Origin: Mycolicibacter sp. MU0102
Lineage (GTDB): Bacteria; Actinomycetota; Actinomycetes; Mycobacteriales; Mycobacteriaceae
Length of the DNA: 64,000 nucleotides
Direction of reading: 5' to 3'
NCBI RefSeq assembly: GCF_963378105.1
Contig: NZ_OY726398.1
Location: forward strand, 496,001 to 560,000
A model generated the notes under the pieces. The model saw only the letters and a program-made list of their open reading frames with translations, was not told the origin of the DNA and made no database searches. Position numbers and translations under genes: made by a program. Shown here in pieces: positions 32,426 to 49,076 of the stretch (position 1 is its first letter; each line of letters starts with the position of its first letter).

Positions 32426-33175
32426 ATGTCTGACACTGCCACCTTGGTGCTCCTGCGCCACGGCGAAAGCGAATGGAACGCCAGCAACCAGTTCACCGGC
32501 TGGATGGACGTCAACTTGACCGACAAGGGCCGCGCCGAGGCGGTCCGTGCCGGTGAGCTGCTGGTCGAGCACAACTTATTGCCGGACGTGCTCTACACGT
32601 CGCTGCTGCGCCGGGCGATCACCACCGCGAACCTGGCGCTGGACGCCGCCGACCGGCACTGGATCCCCGTGCACCGCACCTGGCGGCTCAACGAGCGCCA
32701 CTACGGGGCGCTGCAGGGCCTGGACAAGGCCGCCACCAAGGCGCGCTACGGCGACGACCAGTTCATGACGTGGCGGCGCAGCTACGACACTCCGCCGCCG
32801 TCGATCGAAGCCGGCAGCCGGTACAGCCAGGACACCGACCCCCGTTACGCCGACATCGGCGGCGGCCCGCTGACCGAGTGCCTGGCCGACGTGGTGGCGC
32901 GCTTCCTGCCGTACTTCACCGACGTCGTCATTCCGGACCTGCGGTGCGGCAAGACGGTGCTGATCGCGGCGCACGGCAACTCGTTGCGGGCGCTGGTGAA
33001 ATACCTCGACGGAATGTCCGACGAGGAAGTCGTCGGGCTGAACATCCCGACCGGCATCCCGTTGCGGTACGACTTGGATGCCGACCTGCGCCCGAAGGTT
33101 GCCGGCGGCGTCTATCTGGACCCCGAGGCCGCAGCTGCCGGGGCTGCTGCGGTCGCGAGCCAGGGCGCCAAGTAG
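32426..33175 (+). CDS. gpm1: 2,3-bisphosphoglycerate-dependent phosphoglycerate mutase
   Basis: A 249-residue glycolytic enzyme interconverting 3- and 2-phosphoglycerate. The phospho-acceptor motif LVLLRHGESEWNASNQFTGWMDVNLTDKG holds the catalytic His11. LYTSLLRRAITTANLAL, WRLNERHYGALQGLDKA and LIAAHGNSLRALVKYLDGMSDEEVVGLNIPTGIPL follow. Same length as Rv0489. The ATG at 32426 is the conserved start; the open frame upstream is not coding. It precedes senX3-regX3 as in M. tuberculosis. Confidence 0.96.
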   Translation: MSDTATLVLLRHGESEWNASNQFTGWMDVNLTDKGRAEAVRAGELLVEHNLLPDVLYTSLLRRAITTANLALDAADRHWIPVHRTWRLNERHYGALQGLDKAATKARYGDDQFMTWRRSYDTPPPSIEAGSRYSQDTDPRYADIGGGPLTECLADVVARFLPYFTDVVIPDLRCGKTVLIAAHGNSLRALVKYLDGMSDEEVVGLNIPTGIPLRYDLDADLRPKVAGGVYLDPEAAAAGAAAVASQGAK

Positions 33176-33304
33176 CGGTTTTGGGCCGCCCAGCGTGAAT
33201 GCCGGGTGGAGCCCGGGTGAAATCTTCGCGTTGAATTCACATTCGGCGCACGTCACGGTCGAACGCTGGTCAGCTCACGGTGCCGGACTGCGTACGATTT
33301 TGCC

Positions 33305-34486
33305 GTGGCTGCGACCTCGGCGCTGACGCTTGCTGCAGCGTCGGCGATTCCTGCGCTGGCGGCAGGCGTGGCGGCTGGCGTGTGGCTATCGCCGCGGCTG
33401 GCCGAACGACGCCGCAAGGCCGCGACCGAGCGATCCGGGATCACCGTCGCGGAGATGCTGCAGCAGATCGTGTCGCACGCCTCGCTGGGGATCGCGGTCG
33501 TCGACTCCCACCGCGACGTCGTCTACCTCAACGAGCGCGCCACCGAGCTGGGACTGGTGCACGGCCGGTTGCTCGACGACGAGGCCTGGGCGGCCGCGCA
33601 ACGCGCTCTGGACGGCGAGGACGAAGTCGTCTTCGACTTGACGGTGGCCAAGCGGGCGCCCGGGGCCACCCGGTCGGATCTGTCAGCCGTGCGTGGTTAC
33701 GCCCGGCTGCTCTCGGAGGAGGATCGCCGGTTCGCCGTGGTGATCGTCGATGACCAGTCCGAGCAGGCCCGTATGGAGGCCAGTCGGCGCGACTTCGTGG
33801 CCAACGTCAGCCATGAGCTGAAGACCCCGGTGGGGGCGATGGGGCTGCTCGCCGAGGCGCTGCTGGCGTCGGCGGACGACCCCGAGGCGGTGCGGCCGTT
33901 TGCCGAGCGCGTGTTGGTGGAGGCCAACCGGCTCGCCAGCATGATCGGTGAGCTGATCGAGCTGTCCCGCCTGCAGGGCGCCGACCCGCTTCCGGACCTC
34001 GGCGTCATCGACGTCGACGCGGTGGTCAACGAGGCGATCTCCCGGCACAAGGTGGCCGCCGACAACGCCGAGATCACGATCACCACCGATGCCCCGAGCG
34101 GGCTGCGCGTACTCGGCGATGAACCATTGTTGGTCACCGCGCTGGCCAACCTGGTGTCCAATGCGATCGCCTACTCGCCGCACGGTTCGCCGGTATCGAT
34201 CAGCCGGCGTCGCCGGGAGGGTTTCATCGAGATCGCCGTGACCGACCGGGGCATCGGTATTGCGCCCAAGGATCAGCAGCGCGTGTTCGAACGGTTCTTC
34301 CGCAGCGACAAGGCCCGATCGCGGGCCACCGGGGGTACCGGGCTGGGGTTGGCGATCGTCAAACACGTGGCGGCCAACCACAACGGCACCATCACGTTGT
34401 GGAGCCAGCCGGGCACCGGTTCGACATTTACCTTGGCGATTCCCGCTTACCAGGGCAGTCTGAACCCAGAGAAGGAGGAGCAGTGA
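33305..34486 (+). CDS. senX3: Two-component sensor histidine kinase SenX3
   Basis: A 393-residue membrane kinase. The N-terminus has one or two hydrophobic helices (LTLAAASAIPALAAGVAAGVWL), then a PAS-like sensor (ITVAEMLQQIVSHASLGIAVVDSHRDVVYLNERATELG). The dimerisation box FVANVSHELKTPVGAM carries phospho-accepting His170. HATPase boxes follow: NLVSNAIAYSPHGSPV (N), DRGIGIA (G1) and GTGLGLAIVKH (G2). It phosphorylates RegX3 in response to phosphate limitation. GTG at 33305. Strong AAGGAGG at the 3' end serves the following mini-ORF. Confidence 0.95.
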   Translation: MAATSALTLAAASAIPALAAGVAAGVWLSPRLAERRRKAATERSGITVAEMLQQIVSHASLGIAVVDSHRDVVYLNERATELGLVHGRLLDDEAWAAAQRALDGEDEVVFDLTVAKRAPGATRSDLSAVRGYARLLSEEDRRFAVVIVDDQSEQARMEASRRDFVANVSHELKTPVGAMGLLAEALLASADDPEAVRPFAERVLVEANRLASMIGELIELSRLQGADPLPDLGVIDVDAVVNEAISRHKVAADNAEITITTDAPSGLRVLGDEPLLVTALANLVSNAIAYSPHGSPVSISRRRREGFIEIAVTDRGIGIAPKDQQRVFERFFRSDKARSRATGGTGLGLAIVKHVAANHNGTITLWSQPGTGSTFTLAIPAYQGSLNPEKEEQ

Positions 34487-34542
34487 TGACACCCGCTGTC
34501 GACCACACAGAGGGTAGCTACGGGGAAGGGCAGCGTCGATGA
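34486..34542 (+). CDS. 18-codon coupling mini-ORF between senX3 and regX3
   Basis: An ORF of 18 codons (MTPAVDHTEGSYGEGQRR). Its ATG overlaps the senX3 stop (TGATG at 34484-34488) and its TGA overlaps the regX3 start (ATGA at 34539-34542). AAGGAGGAG lies 7-10 bases upstream of its ATG, a strong ribosome-binding site. In M. tuberculosis the same gap holds MIRU repeats whose ORFs also overlap both neighbours. Here it is non-repetitive, which suggests that the coupling arrangement and not the repeat is the conserved feature. Translation is inferred. Confidence 0.65.
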   Translation: MTPAVDHTEGSYGEGQRR

Positions 34543-35222
34543 CACACGTCTTGATCGTTGAGGACGAGGAATCGCTGGCCGACCCGTTGGCATTTCTGCT
34601 GCGTAAAGAGGGTTTTGAGGCCACCGTGGTCGGCGATGGAACCGCCGCCCTGGCCGAATTCGACCGGGCCGGCGCCGACATCGTGCTGCTGGATCTGATG
34701 CTGCCAGGGATGTCGGGCACCGACGTCTGCAAACAATTACGCGCGCGTTCCAGTGTGCCGGTGATTATGGTCACTGCCCGCGACAGTGAGATCGACAAGG
34801 TCGTCGGACTGGAGTTGGGCGCCGACGACTACGTGACCAAGCCGTATTCGGCCCGCGAACTGATTGCCCGGATCCGGGCGGTGCTGCGCCGCGGCGGCGA
34901 CGACGAGGGCGGCGTCGGCGAGGGCGTGCTGGAGTCCGGCCCGGTGCGCATGGACGTCGAACGGCACGTGGTCATGGTGAACGGCGAGCAGATTACCTTG
35001 CCGCTCAAGGAGTTCGACCTTCTCGAATACCTGATGCGCAACACCGGCCGCGTGCTGACCCGCGGCCAGTTGATCGACCGGGTCTGGGGTGCGGATTACG
35101 TCGGCGACACCAAAACATTGGACGTCCACGTCAAACGACTTCGGTCCAAGATCGAGGCCGATCCTGCCAATCCAGTGCACCTGGTTACCGTGCGCGGACT
35201 CGGGTACAAGCTGGAGGGCTAA
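34539..35222 (+). CDS. regX3: Two-component response regulator RegX3
   Basis: A 227-residue OmpR-family regulator. The receiver domain has the phosphorylation site Asp52 in DIVLLDLMLPG, with VTARDSEIDKVVGLELGADDYVTKPYS (Thr and Lys switch residues). The winged helix from about residue 130 contains LPLKEFDLLEYLMRNTGRVLTRGQLIDRVWGADYVGDTKTLDVHVKRLRSKIE and ends VRGLGYKLEG. It activates phosphate-starvation genes. ATG at 34539 overlaps the mini-ORF stop, so translation is probably coupled. Nearly identical to Rv0491 throughout. Confidence 0.97.
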   Translation: MTHVLIVEDEESLADPLAFLLRKEGFEATVVGDGTAALAEFDRAGADIVLLDLMLPGMSGTDVCKQLRARSSVPVIMVTARDSEIDKVVGLELGADDYVTKPYSARELIARIRAVLRRGGDDEGGVGEGVLESGPVRMDVERHVVMVNGEQITLPLKEFDLLEYLMRNTGRVLTRGQLIDRVWGADYVGDTKTLDVHVKRLRSKIEADPANPVHLVTVRGLGYKLEG

Positions 35223-35329
35223 ACCCTCTCGCGCCCTCCTGCACCCCCTCGGTCGCCCCTTGATGGGGTCTCCTAACTTGCTCGGCGGGGTCTTCGTCGC
35301 CGAAAATCACGGACTGGACGTCTGACTTC

Positions 35330-35357
35330 TTAAGGTAGCCTTAATCAAGGTTGCCTA
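35330..35357. promoter_or_regulatory. Candidate DtxR-family (IdeR/MntR-like) operator upstream of the PKS-NRPS genes
   Basis: TTAAGGTAGCCTTAA at 35330-35344 is a palindrome with 6-bp arms. A related 11-mer, AAGGTTGCCTA, follows at 35347-35357, in line with AAGGTAGCCTT at 35332-35342. Aligned by hand to the IdeR consensus TTAGGTTAGGCTAACCTAA, the 19-mer from 35330 agrees at about 14 positions. It lies 60-87 bp upstream of the PKS start codon, in promoter range. Metal control of the cluster is inference. Confidence 0.5.
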
Positions 35358-35416
35358 CGGAATCCTTGGGCCCCATCCAGAACCCTTCTTCGTCAGTTAC
35401 ACGGGAGACGCGATCG

Positions 35417-42543
<7,127 letters not shown>

Positions 42544-42547
<4 letters not shown>

Positions 42548-45500
42548 CGGATCGTCCGGACGTGCCCACTGACCTCTCCAGCCTCTCGCCGGAGAAAAAG
42601 CGTGAGCTGCTTGCCCAGTTGCTGAGGGCCAAGGCGCAGGACGCGGCATCCGAGCACGAGCTGTCCTACGGGCAGCGCTCGATGTGGTTCATGCACCGGC
42701 TCGCGCCCGACAGCGCGGCCTACACCGTCGCCTACGCCGGACGCATCGACGGCGGCCTGAATGTGCCGGCCCTGGAACGGGCCGCTCAGGCGTTGGTGGA
42801 CCGGCACCCGATGCTGCGGACCACCTACACCGAACGCGACGGCCAGCCCGTCGCCCTGGTCCACGCGCACTGGCCGCTGCGGATCGCTACCCACAGCATC
42901 GGTGCGGATGAGTCTGAACTCGACCAGTGGGTCCAGGCCGAGATCGACCGGCCCTTCGACCTGCGCACCGGCCCGGTGCTGCGGCTGACTCTGCTGGCGC
43001 GCCCGGACGACCACGTGCTGCTGTTGACGGTGCACCACATCGCCGTCGACTTCTGGTCCATCGACATCATCCTCGACGAGCTGCGTGCGCTCTACGCGGC
43101 CGAACACGGCGCCAACGCGCCAGAAGCGACCGCGGACCGCTACGTCGACTACTCCGCGCAGCAGTCCCGGATGCTGGCCGGCCCCGAAGGCGAGCGGCTC
43201 TGGGAGTACTGGAGCGAGACGCTGGGCGGCGAACTGCCGACCCTGACCCTGCCCACCGATCGGCCGCGGCCCGCCATCCAGACCTACGACGGTGCGCTGC
43301 ACCGGTTCAGCGTCGACGCCCAAGTCACCGCCGGGATCAAGCAGGTGGCGCGGACCGTCGGAGCGACGCCCTACATGACCCTGCTGGCGGCTTACGCGGT
43401 GCTTTTGCACCGCTATAGCGGGCAGGACGACCTGGTCATCGGTTCGCCGTTCGCCTGCCGCGACCGGGCCGGGCTGATGGGCATGGTCGGCTACGTCACC
43501 AACCCGCTGCCGCTGCGCGTCGACGTCAGTGACGACCCGAGCTTTGCTGCGCTGCTGGGGCAGGTCAAAGACACCGTGCTGGGCGCGATCGGCCACCAGG
43601 AGTACCCGCTGCCGCTGCTCGTCGAGCGGCTGCGGCCGGTGCGCGACGCCGGGCGCACACCGCTGTTCCAGGTGTCGTTCGCCTGGCAGCAGGTCCGGTT
43701 GTTCGAAGACGGTGCGGGATCCGGTGACCCCAGTGTCCTGCACCTGGAGACCCTCTACATCGGCCAGGGCGGCTCACCGTTCGACATCACCATGCAGGTC
43801 GGCGAGCAGGAAGGCGAGCTTCAGCTTGCCCTGCAGTACAACACCGACCTGTTTGACGCCGCGACCATCGAGGCGCTGGCACAGCACTTCACGTTGCTGC
43901 TGACCGGGCTGGCCCAGCCCGGGGCGGCGCAAGCCCCGGTCTCGCAGCTGACGCTGCTCTCCGACGCCGAGCGCGCCGCGCTGGCGGCCTGGAACGACAC
44001 CGCGGTCGACTACCAGTCCGCCCCTTCGACTCTGCACGAGATGGTCGCCGCCAGCGCCGCGCGCACCCCGGACGCCGTGGCGGTCAGCTACGACGGCCGC
44101 GACATCAGCTACGGCGAACTGGATCGGCGGGCCAACGGCCTGGCGCACCGGTTGCGCCAGTTCGGTGTTGGTGCCGGCCCGGGACCCGCTGTGGTTCCGG
44201 TGCTGCTCGAGCGCTCCGAGGACCTGGTGATCGCGCTGCTCGGCGTGCTCAAGGCCGGCGGCGTGTTCCTGCCGCTAGACCCCGCGCAGCCCACCGGCCG
44301 GATGGAGGCGATGCTCGCCGACATTCCCGAGGCCCCGGTCTGTGTCACGCACCGCGAGAATTTGCCGCACGTACCAACGGGTTTCACCGGAGCCCGGCTG
44401 TGCCTCGACCAGCCGTCCACGGCGCCTGCCGAGGAAGCCACAGCCCCCGAGACGGGCGCTACGTCAGCGGACCTGGCCTATCTGATGTACACCTCGGGTT
44501 CCACCGGGGCGCCGAAGGGCGCGCTGAACACTCACGCCGGCATTCGCAACCGGCTGCTGTGGATGCAGGACGCCTATCAGCTGACCGCCGAAGACCGGGT
44601 GCTGCACAAGACCCCGATCAACTTCGACCCGTTCGTCTGGGAGATCTTCTGGCCGTTGACGGTCGGCGCCCGGGTGGTGATCGCCAAACCCGAGGGGCAC
44701 AAAGACGCCGCTTACCTGGCGCGCACCATCGTCGAACAGCGCGTCACCACAATGCATTTCGTTCCGTCGATGCTGCGCCGTTTCCTCGCCGAGCCCCAGT
44801 CGGCCTCCTGTACCGGCCTGCACAAGGTGTTCTGCAGCGGCGAAGCGCTCACCGCCGACCTGCGCGATGCTTTCTTCGCTGCGCTTCCGGCCGAGCTGTA
44901 CAACCTGTACGGCCCGACCGAAGCTGCCATCGACGTCACCCATTTCCACTGTGTGCGTGGGGAAACCGAGCCGATCATTCCGATCGGACGGCCGATCGCC
45001 AACATCGCGATCCACTTGCTGGACGCGGCGGGCAACCCGGTTCCGGTCGGAGTGCCCGGCGAACTGCACATCGGCGGCGTGGGCGTGGGCCGTGGCTACC
45101 TGAACCGGCCCGAGGCCACCGCGGCAGCGTTCCTCGACGACCCGTTCAGTTCCGTTCCAGGTGCTTCGCTGTACCGCACCGGCGACCTGGCCCGCTACCG
45201 GCCCGACGGCAACATCGAGTACCTGGGCCGCCGCGACGACCAGGTGAAGATCAACGGCTTCCGGATCGAGCTCGGTGAGGTGGAGGCCGCACTGGCCCAG
45301 CACCCCGGTATCGCCGAGAACGCCGTCGTGGCACGCAAAGACGCCTCCGGCAGCACCCAACTGATCGCACACATCGTGCCGGTCGCGGCGGCTCCCGGCA
45401 CTGCCGAGCTGCGCCGCTTCCTGCTGGACCTGGTGCCGGCGGCGATGATTCCCGCGGTGTTCCACACCACCGACCTGCTGCCGTTGTCCGCCAGTGGCAA

Positions 45501-47940
45501 GGTGGATCGCCGGGCGCTGCTCGCCCTCGACAAGGACCTCGACGCCGCACCGGTGGAGTTTGTGGCGCCCCGCGATGAGACCGAACAGGCGCTCGCCGAG
45601 ATCTGGCGCGAGGTGCTCGACGTGGACCGGGTCGGCGTCACCGACGACTTCTTCGCCCTCGGCGGCGCCTCGACCCAGGCGCTGGAAGTTGCAGTGCGAG
45701 TGGGGGAGCTCGGCCTGGAACTGCGGCCGGAGTCGTTGTTCGTCTATGGCACCATCGCCGAATTGGCAGCTGAGTTCGGTCCGATCGGCGGGGCCGCCAA
45801 GACCGAGCAGACCGCCGAGAAGCCTGCGGCGCAGCCCGAACCCGTGGTGGCCGCGCCCCAACCGGCTGCGGCGCCCAAACCCGCACCGGCACCGGTGATC
45901 AAGCCCGTGCAGAACGGTCCGGCGCGCAACATCGTGATCGAGAGCCTCGGCGTGTATCTGCCGCCGCGGGCGGTCTCCACCGAGCAGGTGTTGGCGGACT
46001 GCGTCAACGAGGTGAAGATCCCGCTGGAGCGACTCACCGGCATCAAGAACCGACGGATGGCCGGTCAAGACGAGTTCTCGATCGACTTGGGCCGCAAGGC
46101 GATTGCCGACTGTTTGTCACGGTCGAGCTACGCCCCCGAAGAGATCGACCTGGTCATCGCCTGCAACATCTCGCGTTGCGACGGCCCGGAGCACATGTTC
46201 ACCTTCGAGCCGAGCACCGCGTCGCAGTTCCGTGATCAACTGGGGCTGACGGGCGCCGTCTGCTTCGACATCAACAACGCCTGCGCGGGTATGTTCACCG
46301 GCGTCAGTGTGGCCCAGGACTTCCTCAAGACCGGCTTGGTGCGTAACGCGCTGGTGGTCAGTGGCGAATACATCAGCCACATCACCGAAACCGCACAGCA
46401 GGAGATTGAAAGCGCGATGGACCCGAGGCTGGCCTGCCTGACCGTCGGCGACGCCGGCGCGGCTGCGGTGCTCGAACTCGGGCCCAACGACCGGGTCGGT
46501 TTCCACGACCTGGACCTGGCCACGTTCAGCGAATTCGCCAAGCTGTGCATCGCCAAGGCCACCGAAGGCCCGCACGGCGGCGCCATCATGGTCACCGACT
46601 CGGTCACCCAGACCGCGATCGCGGTGAAGCACTCGGTTCCCTATGTCGCGGCGGTTATGCAGCGCCACGGCTGGCGGCCCGAGACGGCCGATCAGCTGCT
46701 GATGCACCAGACCTCCGAGGCGTCGATCAACGACGCCATCTTGACCATCAATCGGGTCTTCGGTGCCGGTGCCGCAAGCCGGGCTAATACCATCTGCAAT
46801 CTCGCTGAGCGTGGGAACACCGCTACGACAACGCATTTCGTCGCGCTGTACGACTACATCAATGCGGGTCGGATCAATTCCGGCGACAATGTCGTGCTGT
46901 CCATCACCGGCTCCGGACAGACCATCGGCACCGGCCTCTACACGTTCGACGACCTGCCCGACCGGATGCGCCGGGCCGCGGGCGGCCAGGCGGCCCACGG
47001 CACGCGCAGCGGCCGCTCTGGCGGCGGCCGTCGGGAACTGCCGGCGACGCCGCGGGTGCGCATCGAAGGCATCGGCATGGCCTCCGAAGGGCAGGCGCCG
47101 CCCAGCTCCATCCAGTTCGCGGTCGACGCGGCCACCGCCTGCCTGGCCGACAGCGGAGTCGAGCGGACCGACGTCGGGCTGGTGATTCACGCCGGCATCT
47201 ACCGCGACGACTTCCTGTCCGAGCCGGCGGTGGCCACCCTGGTAGCCGGCGAGGTCGGGATCAACGCCGAGCCGGAATCCGCGGACGCCCCCAAGACCTT
47301 CGCGTTCGACGTTCTCAACGGGGCGGTCGGTTTCCTCAACGGCTGCCATGTGGCGGCCGGCATGATCGGCGCCGGGCGGACCGGGCATGCCATGGTGCTG
47401 GCCTCCGAAGTGGAGAACAACACCCCGGAGAGTGGCTACCCGCGTAACGGCATCGCCGAGACCGGTTCGGCGATCATGCTGAGCCCCAGCCACGGCCCGG
47501 AAGGCTTCGGCCGGTTCGTCTTCGGCCACCACCCGGAGTACCGGGGCGCGCTGGCCACCTACACCCAGGAGCGCGACGGCCGGATGTGGCTGCGGATCGA
47601 TCGCGACCCGAACCTGGCCGCGATCTACGTCAGCTGTCTGCCGTCGTCGGTCAAGGAGTTGCTGACGCTGGAGGGGCTGGCACCCGAGGACATCGCGCTG
47701 GTGTTCCCGCCGTACCTGCCCGGTGCCGCTCTCGATGAGCTGGCCGCGCACATCGGCGTGGATCGCTCGCGGTTCGTCGACCTGGAGGCGCAGGGCCAGA
47801 CCAGTGACCCGTTCACCTCGACGCTGCCCTTCCAGATCGCTGACGCCCGCCGGCGCGGCCTGGTCAAGCCCGGCGACGTCGCGCTGATCATGGCGGTCGG
47901 CTCGGGCGTCGAGGTCGGTTGCACGACCTACCGGTTCTGA
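42544..47940 (+). CDS. NRPS fused to two KAS III-type domains: C-A-PCP-KASIII-KASIII(inactive)
   Basis: A 1798-residue protein. C domain (about 38-470): HHIAVD at 164-169. A domain (about 500-970): MYTSGSTGAPKGALNTHAG, LYNLYGPTEAAIDVTH, YRTGDLARY, ASGKVDRR. The hand-read pocket code DPWHFSLIDK is close to serine codes (EntF: DVWHFSLVDK). PCP: Ser1043 in LGGASTQ. After a Pro/Ala linker, KAS III-1 (about 1133-1480) has Cys1247 in NNACAGMFTG, His1388 in MHQTSEAS and Asn1425 in ERGNTAT, a complete triad. KAS III-2 (about 1510-1798) has Ala1594 where the Cys should be and lacks the His and Asn. There is no TE or reductase domain, so KAS III-1 is the candidate release or C-C-bond step. I recognise no characterised homologue. 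Confidence 0.92.
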
Positions 47941-47945
47941 TCGGC

Positions 47946-48935
47946 ATGCGCGCATTCGTCACCGGGGGAACCGGATTCGTCGGCTCGAACCTGGTTGCCG
48001 CGCTGTTGAAGCAGGGTATGCAGGTGCGGGTGTTGCGCCGCTCGACCTCGCCGATGGCCGCGCTGGAGGGTTTGGACTGCGAGACCCGGATCGGCGACGT
48101 CAACGACGGCGTCGACGCACTCACCGAGGCGATGGCCGGCTGCGACTGGGTATTTCACACCGCCGCGATCTCGGACTACTGGCGCTACCGGACTCAGACC
48201 CGGCTCTACCGCACCAACGTCGACGGCACCCGTGACATGGCCACCGCCGCTGCGCGCGCCGGGGTCAAGCGTTTCGTCTACACCAGTTCGCTTGCCGCAC
48301 TGGGGGTCCCGGATCGAGGTCACGAGCTGGTCGAGACCGACGAGTTCAACATCCGCCCCAGGCAGTTCCCCTACGGCCACAGCAAGCACCTCGCGGAGGC
48401 GGAGCTGCGCAAGGCCGCCGCGGCCGGTCTGCAGGTTGTGATCGTCAACCCGTCGGTGGTCATCGGGCCTCGCGACGTCAACCGCATTGCCAGCGCGATG
48501 CTTGTCGAAGCCAAGCAGGGCCGGCTGTGGTTCGCCGCTCCCGGTGGCACCAACTTCGTCTCGGTCGACGACGTGGTTGCGGGACATATCGCTGCCGCCG
48601 AACGCGGCCGGATCGGAGAGCGCTACATCCTCGGCGGGGAGAACCTGTCGTTCCGCGAGGCGTTCACCGGTGCCTGCGAGCTCTTCGGGCGGCGTGGGCC
48701 GTCGGTGATGTTGCCGCGCTGGTTCATTCCGGTGGCAGCGGCGGGAGTCAGCGTCGCCCGCGCCGTGGTGGGACCGCGGCTGCCGATCGACGCTCGCCAG
48801 ATGAGGCTGTCGACAGCCGAGATCTTTGCCGATCCCAGCAAATCCCGCGAGGAGCTGGGGGTGCCGTTCACGCCTTTCCGCACCGCGCTTCGGGCCGCCC
48901 ACGACTGGTACCGCGACAACGGCTATCTGGGTTAG
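47946..48935 (+). CDS. NAD(P)-dependent epimerase/dihydroflavonol-reductase-like (extended SDR)
   Basis: A 329-residue extended SDR: MRAFVTGGTGFVGSNLVAALLKQGMQVRVLRRS (GxxGxxG), HTAAISDYW, TNVDGTRDMATAAARAGVKRFVYTSSLAALG, catalytic Tyr/Lys in FPYGHSKHLAE, and VNPSVVIGPRDVN. The ATG at 47946 is five bases after the NRPS stop, with no clear ribosome-binding site, so it depends on the same transcript. It probably reduces a carbonyl of the PKS-NRPS product, for example a ketone left after KAS III condensation. The substrate is inferred only from operon context. Confidence 0.88.
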   Translation: MRAFVTGGTGFVGSNLVAALLKQGMQVRVLRRSTSPMAALEGLDCETRIGDVNDGVDALTEAMAGCDWVFHTAAISDYWRYRTQTRLYRTNVDGTRDMATAAARAGVKRFVYTSSLAALGVPDRGHELVETDEFNIRPRQFPYGHSKHLAEAELRKAAAAGLQVVIVNPSVVIGPRDVNRIASAMLVEAKQGRLWFAAPGGTNFVSVDDVVAGHIAAAERGRIGERYILGGENLSFREAFTGACELFGRRGPSVMLPRWFIPVAAAGVSVARAVVGPRLPIDARQMRLSTAEIFADPSKSREELGVPFTPFRTALRAAHDWYRDNGYLG

Positions 48936-49076
48936 CTGGGTTGACCTGAGATACAGACGGTTGACCGCCGAGTGCGGAGTGGTCCGTTGCAGCCACCGTG
49001 GGCATCGTGCGTCGTGGAGACGACTTTTATGGACGTGAGATTAGGAAATTCTTAGTCGGTGGACTATTAAGGAAAA

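Noticed and set aside
33194..33240. PHO-box-like repeats (GGTGAAAT, GTTGAATT) upstream of senX3 as a RegX3 site
   Set aside because: Spacing and sequence fit only loosely; not strong enough to list as an operator.
49040..49070. Second metal-box-like element (TTAGGAAATTCTTA) before the ECF gene
   Set aside because: Arms match imperfectly and agreement with the IdeR consensus is limited to the first five bases.
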